The translations under genes and the position numbers were made by a program. From CAYFWF01 sp964346815 (lineage in GTDB: Bacteria; Acidobacteriota; Aminicenantia; Aminicenantales; Aminicenantaceae): a DNA stretch of 64,000 nucleotides. The notes beneath the pieces are model-generated. The model saw only the letters and a list, made by a program, of their open reading frames with translations, ran no database searches and was not told where the DNA came from. The DNA lies in contig CAYFWF010000031.1 in assembly GCA_964346815.1 (NCBI GenBank), positions 1 through 64,000 on the forward strand. Reading direction: 5' to 3'. Each line of letters opens with the position of its first letter. The stretch's first letter is position 1. Of the stretch, positions 42,942 to 51,738 are shown piece after piece.

Positions 42942-45410
42942 CTACTCTTCTTCTGTTTTCAGGATTTCGTAATAATCATAGGTCAGCATGTGATCGTCAT
43001 AAGAGCAGAACCTGTCCGGGACCTTTCCGGGCAGGAAATATTCATTCAGAGGAAAAAGGCAAATAGGAGTGGCTATCAAGCCTGTCTTCCTGTCGATAGT
43101 TTTCTGAACAAGATGAGGGGGGACATCAAATTCTTCCCATTGATACTCCATACCTGCTCCCTCGGCCTTCTTTTTCTTATCCGCTATGACTCTGTCGAAG
43201 AAATCAACGAAAACCGGGAGTGCAGCCACGGCACCGGACTGTCTTTCACCGATGCTTATTCTCTCTGTCTTATGGCCGATCCAGACACCCACAACCAGGG
43301 AAGGAGAAAACCCGATAAACCAGGCATCGGCCCAGTCATCGGTGGTTCCCGTTTTTCCGCACAAGGTATTATCCAGATCACCCGCTCGCCAAGCCGTCCC
43401 CCTCTGGACGACGCCCCGGAGCAAATTGGTCATTATAAAAGCCATTTGAGGAGATATGACTTCCTGGGATTCGATTTTAGCTTCCTCCAGAATATTGCCG
43501 TCCTTGTCCTCGATTCGAGAGATGAAATACGGAGTCATACGGATCCCTTTGTTGGGGAAGGTGGTAAAAGCCGAGACGAGTTCGATCATCTTCACTTCGA
43601 ACGCACCCAGGGCAAGGGAGAGATAGGGATATATGGGAGCGGTAATGCCAAATTTCTGGCAGTATTCCACTCCTATCTGGGGAGAGATATATTCGAGAAG
43701 CTTGGCTGTCACGATATTTCTCGACTCCTCCAGCCCTTGACGTACGGTCACCGATCCCTTGTATTTCCCATCATAGTTAGGAGGGGACCAAGGCTCTCCT
43801 GACCATTTATCGATAAAATCTGTAGGTTCATCCACGATCCGGTCAGCTGGAGTAAACCCGTTTTCCAAGGCGGCTGTATAGAGCATGGGTTTTATGACCG
43901 AGCCGGCCTGTCTCATGGCCTGGGTAGCGTTGTTCCATTTGCTCCGATGAAAGGAATACCCGCCAACCATGACCTTGATCTGTCCGGTCTGTGGTTCTAT
44001 GGCAAGCACAGCCCCTTCCAGCTTGGGGACCTGTTCAAGAGAGGCCTCGAGCTCTTTTTTTTCCACATCGATCTTTTCGATCTCGATGTAAACGATATCC
44101 CCTCTCTTAATCAAATTCTTCAGGTTGCTCGTTTTTGTCCAGGCGATATTTCTGTTGGTTAATGTTCCGGTATAATCCTTCACTTTGACTCTGGCCCTGT
44201 TCCGCTCCACTTCGAGCACCACGGCCTCCAGGATATCCGCTTGTTCCAGATCTGTTTTGAGCCAGCTCGAGAGATATTCCTCACTGGTATCTTTATCCTC
44301 GACTCGGATAAACAGACGCTCTTCGATGCCTTCGAGGTCTTCGATCCCTTTCTCAAGAAGGTTCGGCTTGTCTTTTCGCCATCCCTGTTTTTTATCCAGA
44401 ACATGGAGCTGTTTCTTCAGGGCCTCCTCTGCATATTCCTGAAGTGTGGGATCGAGGGTCGAATAGACTTTCAGTCCCTGAGTATAGAGGGCATCGGCGC
44501 CGTAGTTTTCCTCCAGATGTTTCCGAATTTCTTCCTTGAAATAGGCTGCAAAGTCCGAATTGCGCCGGTGCAGAGGGAGAACATTCATCGGTTCCTGTTT
44601 TGCGGCCTCGCAGTCCTCCTCGGATATAAACCCTTCTTCCTTCATGCGGTTGAGCACATGGTTGCGCCGGCGAAGAGTGCCATCGGGATTTTCATAGGGT
44701 GAATAGACGCCTGGACCACGAAAAATGCCTGCAATCAAGGCTGCTTCACTCAAACTCAATTCCGACACGCTTTTGTCGAAATAGAGCTGTGCAGCGGTCT
44801 CCACTCCATATGCGCCGTGGCCTAAATAGAATTGGTTGCAGTAGAGTGTGAATATTTCCTCTTTGGAATATTTTCTCTCGAGCTGGAGGGCAAGGATGGC
44901 CTCCTTGAGTTTGCGGCGCAACGTCTGTCTGCGGTGCAGCATGAGCCTTGTGATGAGCTGCTGACTTATGGTGCTTCCGCCGTGCAGTTTTCTGGGTGTG
45001 AAGATGAGCTTGATGTCCTCCTTGATGGCCCGCAAGACTCCACGAAAATCGATGCCCTTATGCTCATAAAATCTGGGGTCTTCGGTAGCGATGATAGCGT
45101 TTTTCATGCTTTCGGGAATCTGATCGTAGGGAACCTCCACTCTTTTTTCTAAGGCATACTCCCCTACAACTTCCTGCTCATCAGAATAAATATAGGTGAC
45201 TCTGCTGGGCTCCCACTCTTCCAATCGAGAGATGTCCGGAAGATTCTGGAGTATGGCCTTATAGAATCCAAGGACGACTCCGCTGATGATAAAAGAGAAG
45301 AAGAGAAAAATGATAAGAGCTGTTTTAAGAAATTTCCTTTTATCGATACGCTTGAACTTTTTGAGATTGAGTTTCTGGATCTTTACTACAAGTTTGTTTT
45401 TTATGGGCAT
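42942..45410 (-). CDS. Penicillin-binding protein 1A (bifunctional)
   Basis: 822 residues from ATG 45410. One N-terminal helix (about 30-50) anchors the protein. The GT51 glycosyltransferase carries Glu110 in ATEDPRFYEHKG. An OB-like insert follows (about 370-460). The transpeptidase has Ser504 in SVIKP (SxxK), ESRN and Lys686 in KTGTT. It polymerises and cross-links peptidoglycan at the outer face of the inner membrane. No ribosome binding site is seen before the ATG. It lies downstream of tmk on the same strand, 125 bp away. Confidence 0.93.
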   Translation of the reverse strand: MPIKNKLVVKIQKLNLKKFKRIDKRKFLKTALIIFLFFSFIISGVVLGFYKAILQNLPDISRLEEWEPSRVTYIYSDEQEVVGEYALEKRVEVPYDQIPESMKNAIIATEDPRFYEHKGIDFRGVLRAIKEDIKLIFTPRKLHGGSTISQQLITRLMLHRRQTLRRKLKEAILALQLERKYSKEEIFTLYCNQFYLGHGAYGVETAAQLYFDKSVSELSLSEAALIAGIFRGPGVYSPYENPDGTLRRRNHVLNRMKEEGFISEEDCEAAKQEPMNVLPLHRRNSDFAAYFKEEIRKHLEENYGADALYTQGLKVYSTLDPTLQEYAEEALKKQLHVLDKKQGWRKDKPNLLEKGIEDLEGIEERLFIRVEDKDTSEEYLSSWLKTDLEQADILEAVVLEVERNRARVKVKDYTGTLTNRNIAWTKTSNLKNLIKRGDIVYIEIEKIDVEKKELEASLEQVPKLEGAVLAIEPQTGQIKVMVGGYSFHRSKWNNATQAMRQAGSVIKPMLYTAALENGFTPADRIVDEPTDFIDKWSGEPWSPPNYDGKYKGSVTVRQGLEESRNIVTAKLLEYISPQIGVEYCQKFGITAPIYPYLSLALGAFEVKMIELVSAFTTFPNKGIRMTPYFISRIEDKDGNILEEAKIESQEVISPQMAFIMTNLLRGVVQRGTAWRAGDLDNTLCGKTGTTDDWADAWFIGFSPSLVVGVWIGHKTERISIGERQSGAVAALPVFVDFFDRVIADKKKKAEGAGMEYQWEEFDVPPHLVQKTIDRKTGLIATPICLFPLNEYFLPGKVPDRFCSYDDHMLTYDYYEILKTEEE

Positions 45411-45535
45411 CAAAAAAAATATAGCAGATTTTCCAATTAAAAAGAAGGGGTTTGAGCCTCTCTATATCATCCATGACAGCTTCAACTGCCGTCAGGCTAT
45501 TGTATCGCAATAATGGGGATACTCCGGGAAAAGGC

Positions 45536-46174
45536 TTAGCCGTTTATAAGTGTCTGAGATCTTTTGAAAAAATCGAAGACAATCTTTTCGATCTCCATAT
45601 AGATCTCTTCCTCTGAGCGGGAAGCATCTATATGAAATATATTTTTGTCCTTTAACTTTCTGAAGATTTCTCTGACTTTATTGAGGTAGCCTTCCTGTTC
45701 GAAGAGCGGGTCTCTCTTCTGTCTGTCTTTCTCGATACGCCTGAGCCCCTCTCTGGGAGTTGCATCCAGAATAAATACCAGATCAGGTTTTACAGCAAAT
45801 TCCTCGTTCATTTTTTGGATCATGGTGGGATCTATTCCTCTTGCTCCCTGATAGGCAATGGTCGAATAATAATATCTGTCCAGTACGATGATTTTATTCT
45901 GCTCAAGAGCAGGCCTCAGGTTCTTCGCCACATTCTCCTTTCTGTCCTTCTGGAAGAGCTCGAGCTCCTCCGCAGCAGAAAGCGAATCCGCAAGCGCTGC
46001 TTTTCTCTTGATCTCCCGCCCCCATCGGCTGTCCGAGGGCTCCCGGAAATAAACGGCAGGATATCCTTTTTTCTTCAGGGTCTTTAAGAGCCTTTTGGCC
46101 TGGGTGGTTTTGCCAGTCCCATCGATCCCGTCAAGAACGATCAGAGCTCCTCTTCTCCTGGCGGGTTCAGACAT
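45536..46174 (-). CDS. tmk: Thymidylate kinase
   Basis: 212 residues. The P-loop is GIDGTGKTT (about 16-24). The DR(Y/H) motif is VLDRYYYSTIAYQG, and the lid region has EKDRQKRDPL. It phosphorylates dTMP to dTDP in DNA precursor synthesis. The length and motif spacing are normal. Confidence 0.94.
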   Translation of the reverse strand: MSEPARRRGALIVLDGIDGTGKTTQAKRLLKTLKKKGYPAVYFREPSDSRWGREIKRKAALADSLSAAEELELFQKDRKENVAKNLRPALEQNKIIVLDRYYYSTIAYQGARGIDPTMIQKMNEEFAVKPDLVFILDATPREGLRRIEKDRQKRDPLFEQEGYLNKVREIFRKLKDKNIFHIDASRSEEEIYMEIEKIVFDFFKRSQTLING

Positions 46175-46613
46175 TGATGGCCCTGTTGACTCTCGACATT
46201 TCTCAAAATTATACCAAAACCGTAGAAGTTATCAATGCATCTGAACGCTTCATGAAAATGCTGCTTCTTTTTACCTCGGCGAGTCAAGCTTACCTGTCTA
46301 GGTCGGGTCAGTGCTGAAGCAGCAAGCAAGTGGCCCAAGAAGACGTCGTTGCGAGGAGTGTAATGACTTGGCAATCATGAGTGGATAACGCAATATTTAA
46401 AGATCGCCACGTTTCACTCGCGATGACAGTGTCAGCGAAGTCAATGTCGGTCCAACCTAGCTCTACTATCCAAGAACAATCCGGATATAATATGGTAAGG
46501 GATGGATGGAAGCTGCAACTTTTAACTATGATTATAGTTATTAATAGGTGGTTCGATTGAAATTTAAGCACAGGTGTGCTAATTTATATTTTCATCCCGA
46601 AGGAGGAACAAAA
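46175..46613. other. Divergent intergenic region with dispersed repeat
   Basis: Between tmk and htrA. It holds the palindromic repeat at 46344-46428. A GAAGGAGG ribosome binding site ends it before the htrA ATG. No other gene is seen. Confidence 0.45.
46344..46428. repeat. Palindromic dispersed repeat, copy 2
   Basis: The left arm has CGTTGCGAGGAGTG and CTTGGCAATCAT; the right arm has AAAGATCGCCACG and CACTCGCGATGACA. Same element as 28104-28188, with a less perfect inner stem. Confidence 0.6.
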
Positions 46614-48110
46614 ATGAAGAGGACTTTGTTCATCGCTCTTTTTAGCTTTTTCTTAGGCGTATTTTTAGCAGGTATGATCTTCGTCTATCTTCCAGAGAAA
46701 GACACACCGGATAATTATCTGGCCGAAACAGATTCTCCCTCGCTCACTTCGAATCTTTATGCGAATCCGCTGCCTCAATCAAAGCCCGAATATGACTTTG
46801 CAACCATCGCAGCAAAAGTGGCGCCGGCCGTCGTTTACATAGAAGCAGAGAGAGTGGAAAAGGTCCGGTACAGGAGTCTCCTGGATGATCCCTTTTTCGA
46901 AGATTTCTGGAGATTCTTCGGGGAACCGAGAGAGCGAGAACAAGAACGGCGTTCCACTTCTCGAGGAAGCGGCTTTTTTATCAGCTCAGATGGCTATCTG
47001 GTCACCAACAATCATGTCGTGGAAAATGCTGAAAGAGTCACTCTCAGAACTCTGGACAACCAGGAATTCACGGCAAAAGTCATCGGCACCGATCCTGAAA
47101 CAGATCTGGCTCTTCTCAAGGCTGACAAAAAGAATCTTTCCTTTGTGAAGTTAGGGAACTCTGACCAATGCCGGCCCGGAGAATGGGTGCTGGCCCTGGG
47201 GAATCCTCTTGGATTCGAACACACGGTGACCGCAGGAATTATCAGCGCCAAGGGACGGCAGCTCTTGGGAGGCCCCAGATACCAAAATTTTATCCAGACC
47301 GATGCAGCCATCAACCCTGGAAACAGCGGGGGGCCTCTTGTGAACATGCAAGGGGAAGTTATCGGAATCAATGCCATGATCTCCACGACCACGGGAGGGA
47401 GCATCGGAATCGGATTTGCCATCCCCTCTACCCTGGCAAGAAAAGTCGTTCAGCAGCTCAAGGAAAAAGGGCGTGTGGTCCGCGGTTATCTGGGTGTCAG
47501 AGGCATATATCCTGTAGACGAACAAACAGCAAAAAGCATGGATCTGGATGTGAACCATGGAGCATTGATTATGAAAGTAGAGCCAGGAACTCCGGCTGAT
47601 AAGGCCGGAATGAAGCCCTATGACGTGATCGTGGAGATCGATGGTGAGTCCATAAAAGATCCCACCGATTTGAGCTTCAAGGTTGCGGATATTCCTCCTG
47701 GGACCACAGTGAACATCAAAGTTCTCCGGAAGGGAGGAGAAGAGAAAATCCTGAAAGTCAAGATCGCCGAACTGGAGTCGGAAGAAGAGCCTGCAGCCGC
47801 ACCTCAAACCAGCAAAGACCTCGGTTTTGAGGTCAGGGAAATGACTCCCCGGCTTGCCAGGCGGTACGGATACAGGACCGATGAAGGATTGATCATCCTC
47901 GAGATCGAGCAGTCGAGCGAAGCTTACAGAAAAGGCATCCGTCAGGGCGATATCATCCTCGAGGTCAATCAGGAAAAAATGGAAAGCATCGAAGATTGGG
48001 AGAAAATTCTGAAAAAAGCCGAACCTGGAGATGCGATTATGCTGCTGCTCCGCAGGGAGCAGAACGGTGAATCCGCAGATTTCATCCAAACCATAAGTAT
48101 ACCTGAATGA
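46614..48110 (+). CDS. HtrA/DegP-type periplasmic serine protease
   Basis: 498 residues from ATG 46614 (AAGGAGG upstream); the in-frame ATG at 46548 would add 22 unlikely residues. A signal/anchor (about 1-24) is followed by a trypsin-like domain with His134 (NNHVVEN), Asp164 (ETDLALL) and Ser238 (GNSGGPL), then two PDZ domains (about 290-375 and 400-490). It degrades or refolds damaged periplasmic proteins. Its stop overlaps the dapF start (ATGA). Confidence 0.93.
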   Translation: MKRTLFIALFSFFLGVFLAGMIFVYLPEKDTPDNYLAETDSPSLTSNLYANPLPQSKPEYDFATIAAKVAPAVVYIEAERVEKVRYRSLLDDPFFEDFWRFFGEPREREQERRSTSRGSGFFISSDGYLVTNNHVVENAERVTLRTLDNQEFTAKVIGTDPETDLALLKADKKNLSFVKLGNSDQCRPGEWVLALGNPLGFEHTVTAGIISAKGRQLLGGPRYQNFIQTDAAINPGNSGGPLVNMQGEVIGINAMISTTTGGSIGIGFAIPSTLARKVVQQLKEKGRVVRGYLGVRGIYPVDEQTAKSMDLDVNHGALIMKVEPGTPADKAGMKPYDVIVEIDGESIKDPTDLSFKVADIPPGTTVNIKVLRKGGEEKILKVKIAELESEEEPAAAPQTSKDLGFEVREMTPRLARRYGYRTDEGLIILEIEQSSEAYRKGIRQGDIILEVNQEKMESIEDWEKILKKAEPGDAIMLLLRREQNGESADFIQTISIPE

Positions 48111-48958
48111 AATTCACCAAAATCCATTCCCTCGGAAACGACTTCCTGATCGTGGAGGAGGGAAAGATCAAACGCAGGGAAGACATACCCAGCCTGGCAC
48201 TGCAAATATGCGAACGTCACACAGGCGCAGGGGCTGATGGCTTGCTCGTGATCTCCATCAAAGACAAGAATAAAGGCCTGGTTAATTTCCGGGTGTTCAA
48301 TGCCGACGGAACAGAAGCTGAAATGTCCGGAAACGGATTGAGATGTGCGGCCACCTACCTCTATTACCATAGAAAAATCGAGTCTTCCCGAATCATGTTC
48401 CATACCACTGCGGGCACCAGAGAGTGCAAACTCATCAAGAGAGGCGATACCCAGTATCATTTTCAAGTCGAAATGGGAATTCCTTTGCTGAGTTCACATG
48501 ATATTCCCTTCTATGATGGCTCTGTTCATAAAAAAATTATCGATTACCCTCTCACTATCAACCAAAAAATCTATCCTATCACGGTTGTCTCGCTCGGAAA
48601 CCCTCACTGCGCCCTGTTTTTCGATCGTTTCCCGGCTCGGATCGAATGGCATCAGATCGGGAGGGAAATCGAGCTCCATCCCTTTTTCCTCAAGAAAACG
48701 AACGTCGAATTCATCAAGGTTCTGAACAGAAAAGAGATCGAAGTCCTTTTCTGGGAGAGAGGAGTGGGAGAGACCCTCTCCTCAGGGAGCGGGAGCTGTG
48801 CGGCTGCTGTGGCATCTATTCTCAAGGAGATGACCGATAAAAGAGTCCAGGTGAGAACGAGCATGGGTGTACTCGAGGTGGAGTGGAAAAAAGAAAAAGT
48901 CTATCAGTCAGGCCCTTCTGAGGTCGTATTCGAAGGTAATTATATCGCTCTTCAATAG
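48107..48958 (+). CDS. dapF: Diaminopimelate epimerase
   Basis: 283 residues. The two catalytic cysteines are C80 in GNGLRC and C231 in SGSGSCA, and the start KIHSLGNDFLIVEE is typical. It interconverts LL- and meso-diaminopimelate for lysine and peptidoglycan synthesis. It is translationally coupled to htrA and overlaps the convergent barrel gene by 7 bp. Family alignment and length are normal. Confidence 0.95.
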   Translation: MKFTKIHSLGNDFLIVEEGKIKRREDIPSLALQICERHTGAGADGLLVISIKDKNKGLVNFRVFNADGTEAEMSGNGLRCAATYLYYHRKIESSRIMFHTTAGTRECKLIKRGDTQYHFQVEMGIPLLSSHDIPFYDGSVHKKIIDYPLTINQKIYPITVVSLGNPHCALFFDRFPARIEWHQIGREIELHPFFLKKTNVEFIKVLNRKEIEVLFWERGVGETLSSGSGSCAAAVASILKEMTDKRVQVRTSMGVLEVEWKKEKVYQSGPSEVVFEGNYIALQ

Positions 48959-50184
48959 GAATAGGAGATGCCTATTCCTACGATCGAAACATTCAGATTG
49001 TATCTCTCCATCAATGGGATCCCGAATTGAGAGACGGTCTTTTCCCTCTCTTTTCCAAAGCCCCGGACAAAGGCGAAATCGATGCTCATCCTCCCTGTCC
49101 GATAGCCGATCCCTCCCAATAGAGTGAATTTATCCACGTCGATGTTGTTTATGCTGAGTGTTTCTACAGGTGTGGCTGCTCGATCGATTCCCATGCCTCC
49201 TCGAAGGGCTAGCCCGCTGGGAAGAAGGTATTCCATGCCCGCCCGTACGATGAGAATATCATGGAAGTTCAACTTCTCGATGACATTTAAATCATAAGTG
49301 GTCATAGCGGTAGGCTGATCCACGCTGGGAATTCCCTTTATGGTCTTATCGACCGTATCCAGTGCCGACCACATGGTGTATTGAGCACTGGAGGTGAACA
49401 GTAAAGAATCAGAGAGTTTATAGGCGAAACCCATTTCAATATCCCAGGGGAGATTGAAGCTGGTCTCTGAATCGAGGTTCAGATTTACTATACCGAATCC
49501 GGGGGCATATGTGGAGATCGAAGTCGTCCCGGACAGATTCATCTTCGCGGGTCCGCGGATACTGAGCCCGAAAGATGCTCTTTCCGAGGGCCTGTACATC
49601 AAACCCAATCCAGCCGTAAGGGCGCTTCCGCTCTCATCGGCTTTCATAGGGCCAAATGTATCAGCAATCGTGTCGACCTCCAGGGTAGAATAGTAATAAT
49701 TGAGGTTGAATCCGACAGAAAGCTGCTCGTTCAACTGATAGGATAGAGTCGGCGTAACAGAAACGACCCCTAAGTGAGATTTGAGCGGTACGCCTAATTG
49801 ATCCTCCTTCCAGTCAACACCACCTCCAGCATAAGGGATATAAACCCCCAGTCCGATGGTCAATCGTTCATTTGTCTGGTAAGTGAAGAAAAGCTGTGGG
49901 ATGGATGCATTGTACTGGCTCTCTACTCTTGTTCCTGAAGGAGTGACATATTCATGTGTTGGCCAAACGTAGAATCCATCGATGGTAAGGTTCAGTCTGT
50001 TCTCCTGGAAAACCAGTCCAGCGGGATTGTAATATATGGCACTTGCATCATCGGCTAAACCCGCAAATGCCGCACCCATCGCTATGGCTCTGGCTCCCAT
50101 GAGGGTGTTGTTCCATCCGCCACCCCAAAGGCCGCAGGCACAGAAGAGAATCGCACACAGGGAAATGATCGTTTTTTTTCTCAT
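48952..50184 (-). CDS. OmpP1/FadL-family outer-membrane transporter
   Basis: 410 residues from ATG 50184 (GAGGAGGGG upstream). After a signal peptide (about 1-20), the FadL hallmarks appear: the hatch GARAIAMGAAFAGLADDASA, IYYNPAGL, and a barrel ending VGIGISYSY. FadL barrels let hydrophobic molecules such as long-chain fatty acids diffuse through the outer membrane. It is monocistronic and convergent with dapF. Confidence 0.9.
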   Translation of the reverse strand: MRKKTIISLCAILFCACGLWGGGWNNTLMGARAIAMGAAFAGLADDASAIYYNPAGLVFQENRLNLTIDGFYVWPTHEYVTPSGTRVESQYNASIPQLFFTYQTNERLTIGLGVYIPYAGGGVDWKEDQLGVPLKSHLGVVSVTPTLSYQLNEQLSVGFNLNYYYSTLEVDTIADTFGPMKADESGSALTAGLGLMYRPSERASFGLSIRGPAKMNLSGTTSISTYAPGFGIVNLNLDSETSFNLPWDIEMGFAYKLSDSLLFTSSAQYTMWSALDTVDKTIKGIPSVDQPTAMTTYDLNVIEKLNFHDILIVRAGMEYLLPSGLALRGGMGIDRAATPVETLSINNIDVDKFTLLGGIGYRTGRMSIDFAFVRGFGKEREKTVSQFGIPLMERYNLNVSIVGIGISYSY

Positions 50185-50225
50185 ATTCCCCTCCTCTAAT
50201 TTGAATGCTTTCATCCTTTTCTATT

Positions 50226-50254
50226 TGTTTAATAAAATTGTTATTCTTTGTCAA
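50226..50254 (-). promoter_or_regulatory. Possible promoter of FadL-type gene
   Basis: Reverse strand: a perfect TTGACA (50254-50249), a 17-bp spacer and a weak -10 TAAACA (50231-50226). About 40 bp before the start. Confidence 0.35.
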
Positions 50255-50418
50255 TAGCAGGATGGCTCTGTTACGAAAAGCGGGGCTCTTTTCCGTTTTA
50301 CATAGGCATAACTTTCAAGCTTGCCTTTTCCATCAGAGCTAACCCACGCAAAACGGACTCGGTTGCACCAGAGGGGGATTGATCTTTTAGGTGGCCTTTT
50401 CTCTTTTTCAGAAAAAAT

Positions 50419-51738
50419 TCAAATAACATCTATGACAACATCAGTCGTGGCATTGCCTTTTTCGGAAAACCAGAATACCAGCTCCTTTTTCAAATCAAAC
50501 CGCAAGATCCATTTCCCCTTGTTTTTCGGGGCCATGATCGAAGTTTCAAATTCGATGGTCTCTCCTGCATCGACTTCCTGAGGCAAAACGATAGTGCAAA
50601 AATCCCTGTCTTCGAGCGTGTTCTGGAAGGAAAAAAGATGTATTCCCAAAGCGATTCTATGCGACATTCCGGCATTTATCCATTTAAAGTTGCCGGTGTT
50701 TTTCAGCCTGATGAATAAATCAAGGTTATCTTCAACATATACGAGTTTATTCAATACACTCACTTCGATTTCACCACGATAGTCAAAATCGCCGATGGCC
50801 GGAAAAATCTCTGTGCCTGCGACGGCCTCATCTCCTTTTTTTTGAAGAACAACATTCACTGATGTAAAGACTGTATTCAAAAATCTAAGAATAACGTGGG
50901 GACGTTTGTCAATCTCCTCAGGCAATTTAACCCAGTTGCTGAGATATTCCTCTTCTATCCGAAGGTCGAATTCCCTAAGGGTATTAAATCCAGACTTTTT
51001 TATTAGCTCCATGAGCTCTCTGAGGAAAAAGGGTCTCACATTCGGGAGTTTAGAACTCAACGATGTAAGCTTAAGTTCTGTAGTAATAACTGCTGCTCCA
51101 CCCGGTTTCAGAACCCGGTACATTTCTTTAAAGGCTCTGAGGATGTCATTTTTTGTCCCAAAATGCTCTATCGAGGAAGCGGAAAAAATGAAATCAAAAG
51201 TATCGTTAGGAAATTCCAGGTTCAGTGCATTCATTCTGATAAGATTCAATTTTTCCTTGATGTATGGAAACGGCGCATATCTTTCCACCGACGAAGGAAT
51301 GTCTGTTTCATCTTCCCCTCCGTAATAGCAGCCTTCATAAAGATCGATGCCGATAACCTTTTTCACCTTATGAGTAAGATAATAAAGAAGATGCTCTCTT
51401 CCGGCTCCAATACCCAGACACACGGACTGAGGTGTAAGAAAACCCAGCTTCTTTAAACTGTATATGATCTGTGTGTATTCCCAGTCTTTCCGATGGAAAT
51501 TATGCTCATCCATCTCTCGCTTTAGCTCAGATAATGCCTGTTTCCACTGGGGGTGATAGATATCTGCGACCTGGCAGATTTTGTTTAAGGGAAGAGAATA
51601 TTTCCTTTCTTCTTTGAGTTTTTCGGTTGATATGGTCTCATACAAAACTCGGCTGAAGGGCTTAAAAAGGAAATTATAAACCTTATTGGAAAAAACTATA
51701 TGATTGACTCTATGTCTGGCCTTTTCAGCGAGATTCAT
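50419..51738 (-). CDS. SAM methyltransferase with C-terminal Ig-like domain
   Basis: 439 residues. Class I methyltransferase core (about 95-230): motif I CLGIGAGREH (107-116), acidic end of strand 2 (VIGIDLYEG), motif IV-like FDFIFSASSIEHFG. Residues about 325-439 form a beta-sandwich with RLKNTGNFKWINAG, close to the NBR1-type Ig-like fold that decorates secreted and glycan-modifying proteins. This suggests a saccharide or lipid-linked substrate, perhaps made by the partner. It overlaps the GT-C gene by 14 bp, so the two are coupled. Confidence 0.78.
   Translation of the reverse strand: MNLAEKARHRVNHIVFSNKVYNFLFKPFSRVLYETISTEKLKEERKYSLPLNKICQVADIYHPQWKQALSELKREMDEHNFHRKDWEYTQIIYSLKKLGFLTPQSVCLGIGAGREHLLYYLTHKVKKVIGIDLYEGCYYGGEDETDIPSSVERYAPFPYIKEKLNLIRMNALNLEFPNDTFDFIFSASSIEHFGTKNDILRAFKEMYRVLKPGGAAVITTELKLTSLSSKLPNVRPFFLRELMELIKKSGFNTLREFDLRIEEEYLSNWVKLPEEIDKRPHVILRFLNTVFTSVNVVLQKKGDEAVAGTEIFPAIGDFDYRGEIEVSVLNKLVYVEDNLDLFIRLKNTGNFKWINAGMSHRIALGIHLFSFQNTLEDRDFCTIVLPQEVDAGETIEFETSIMAPKNKGKWILRFDLKKELVFWFSEKGNATTDVVIDVI

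Noticed and set aside
42990..43802. 270-residue forward frame
   Set aside because: Antisense to the PBP1A transpeptidase domain, whose motifs are intact.
47151..48089. 312-residue reverse-strand frame
   Set aside because: Antisense to htrA, with no start signal or recognisable domain.
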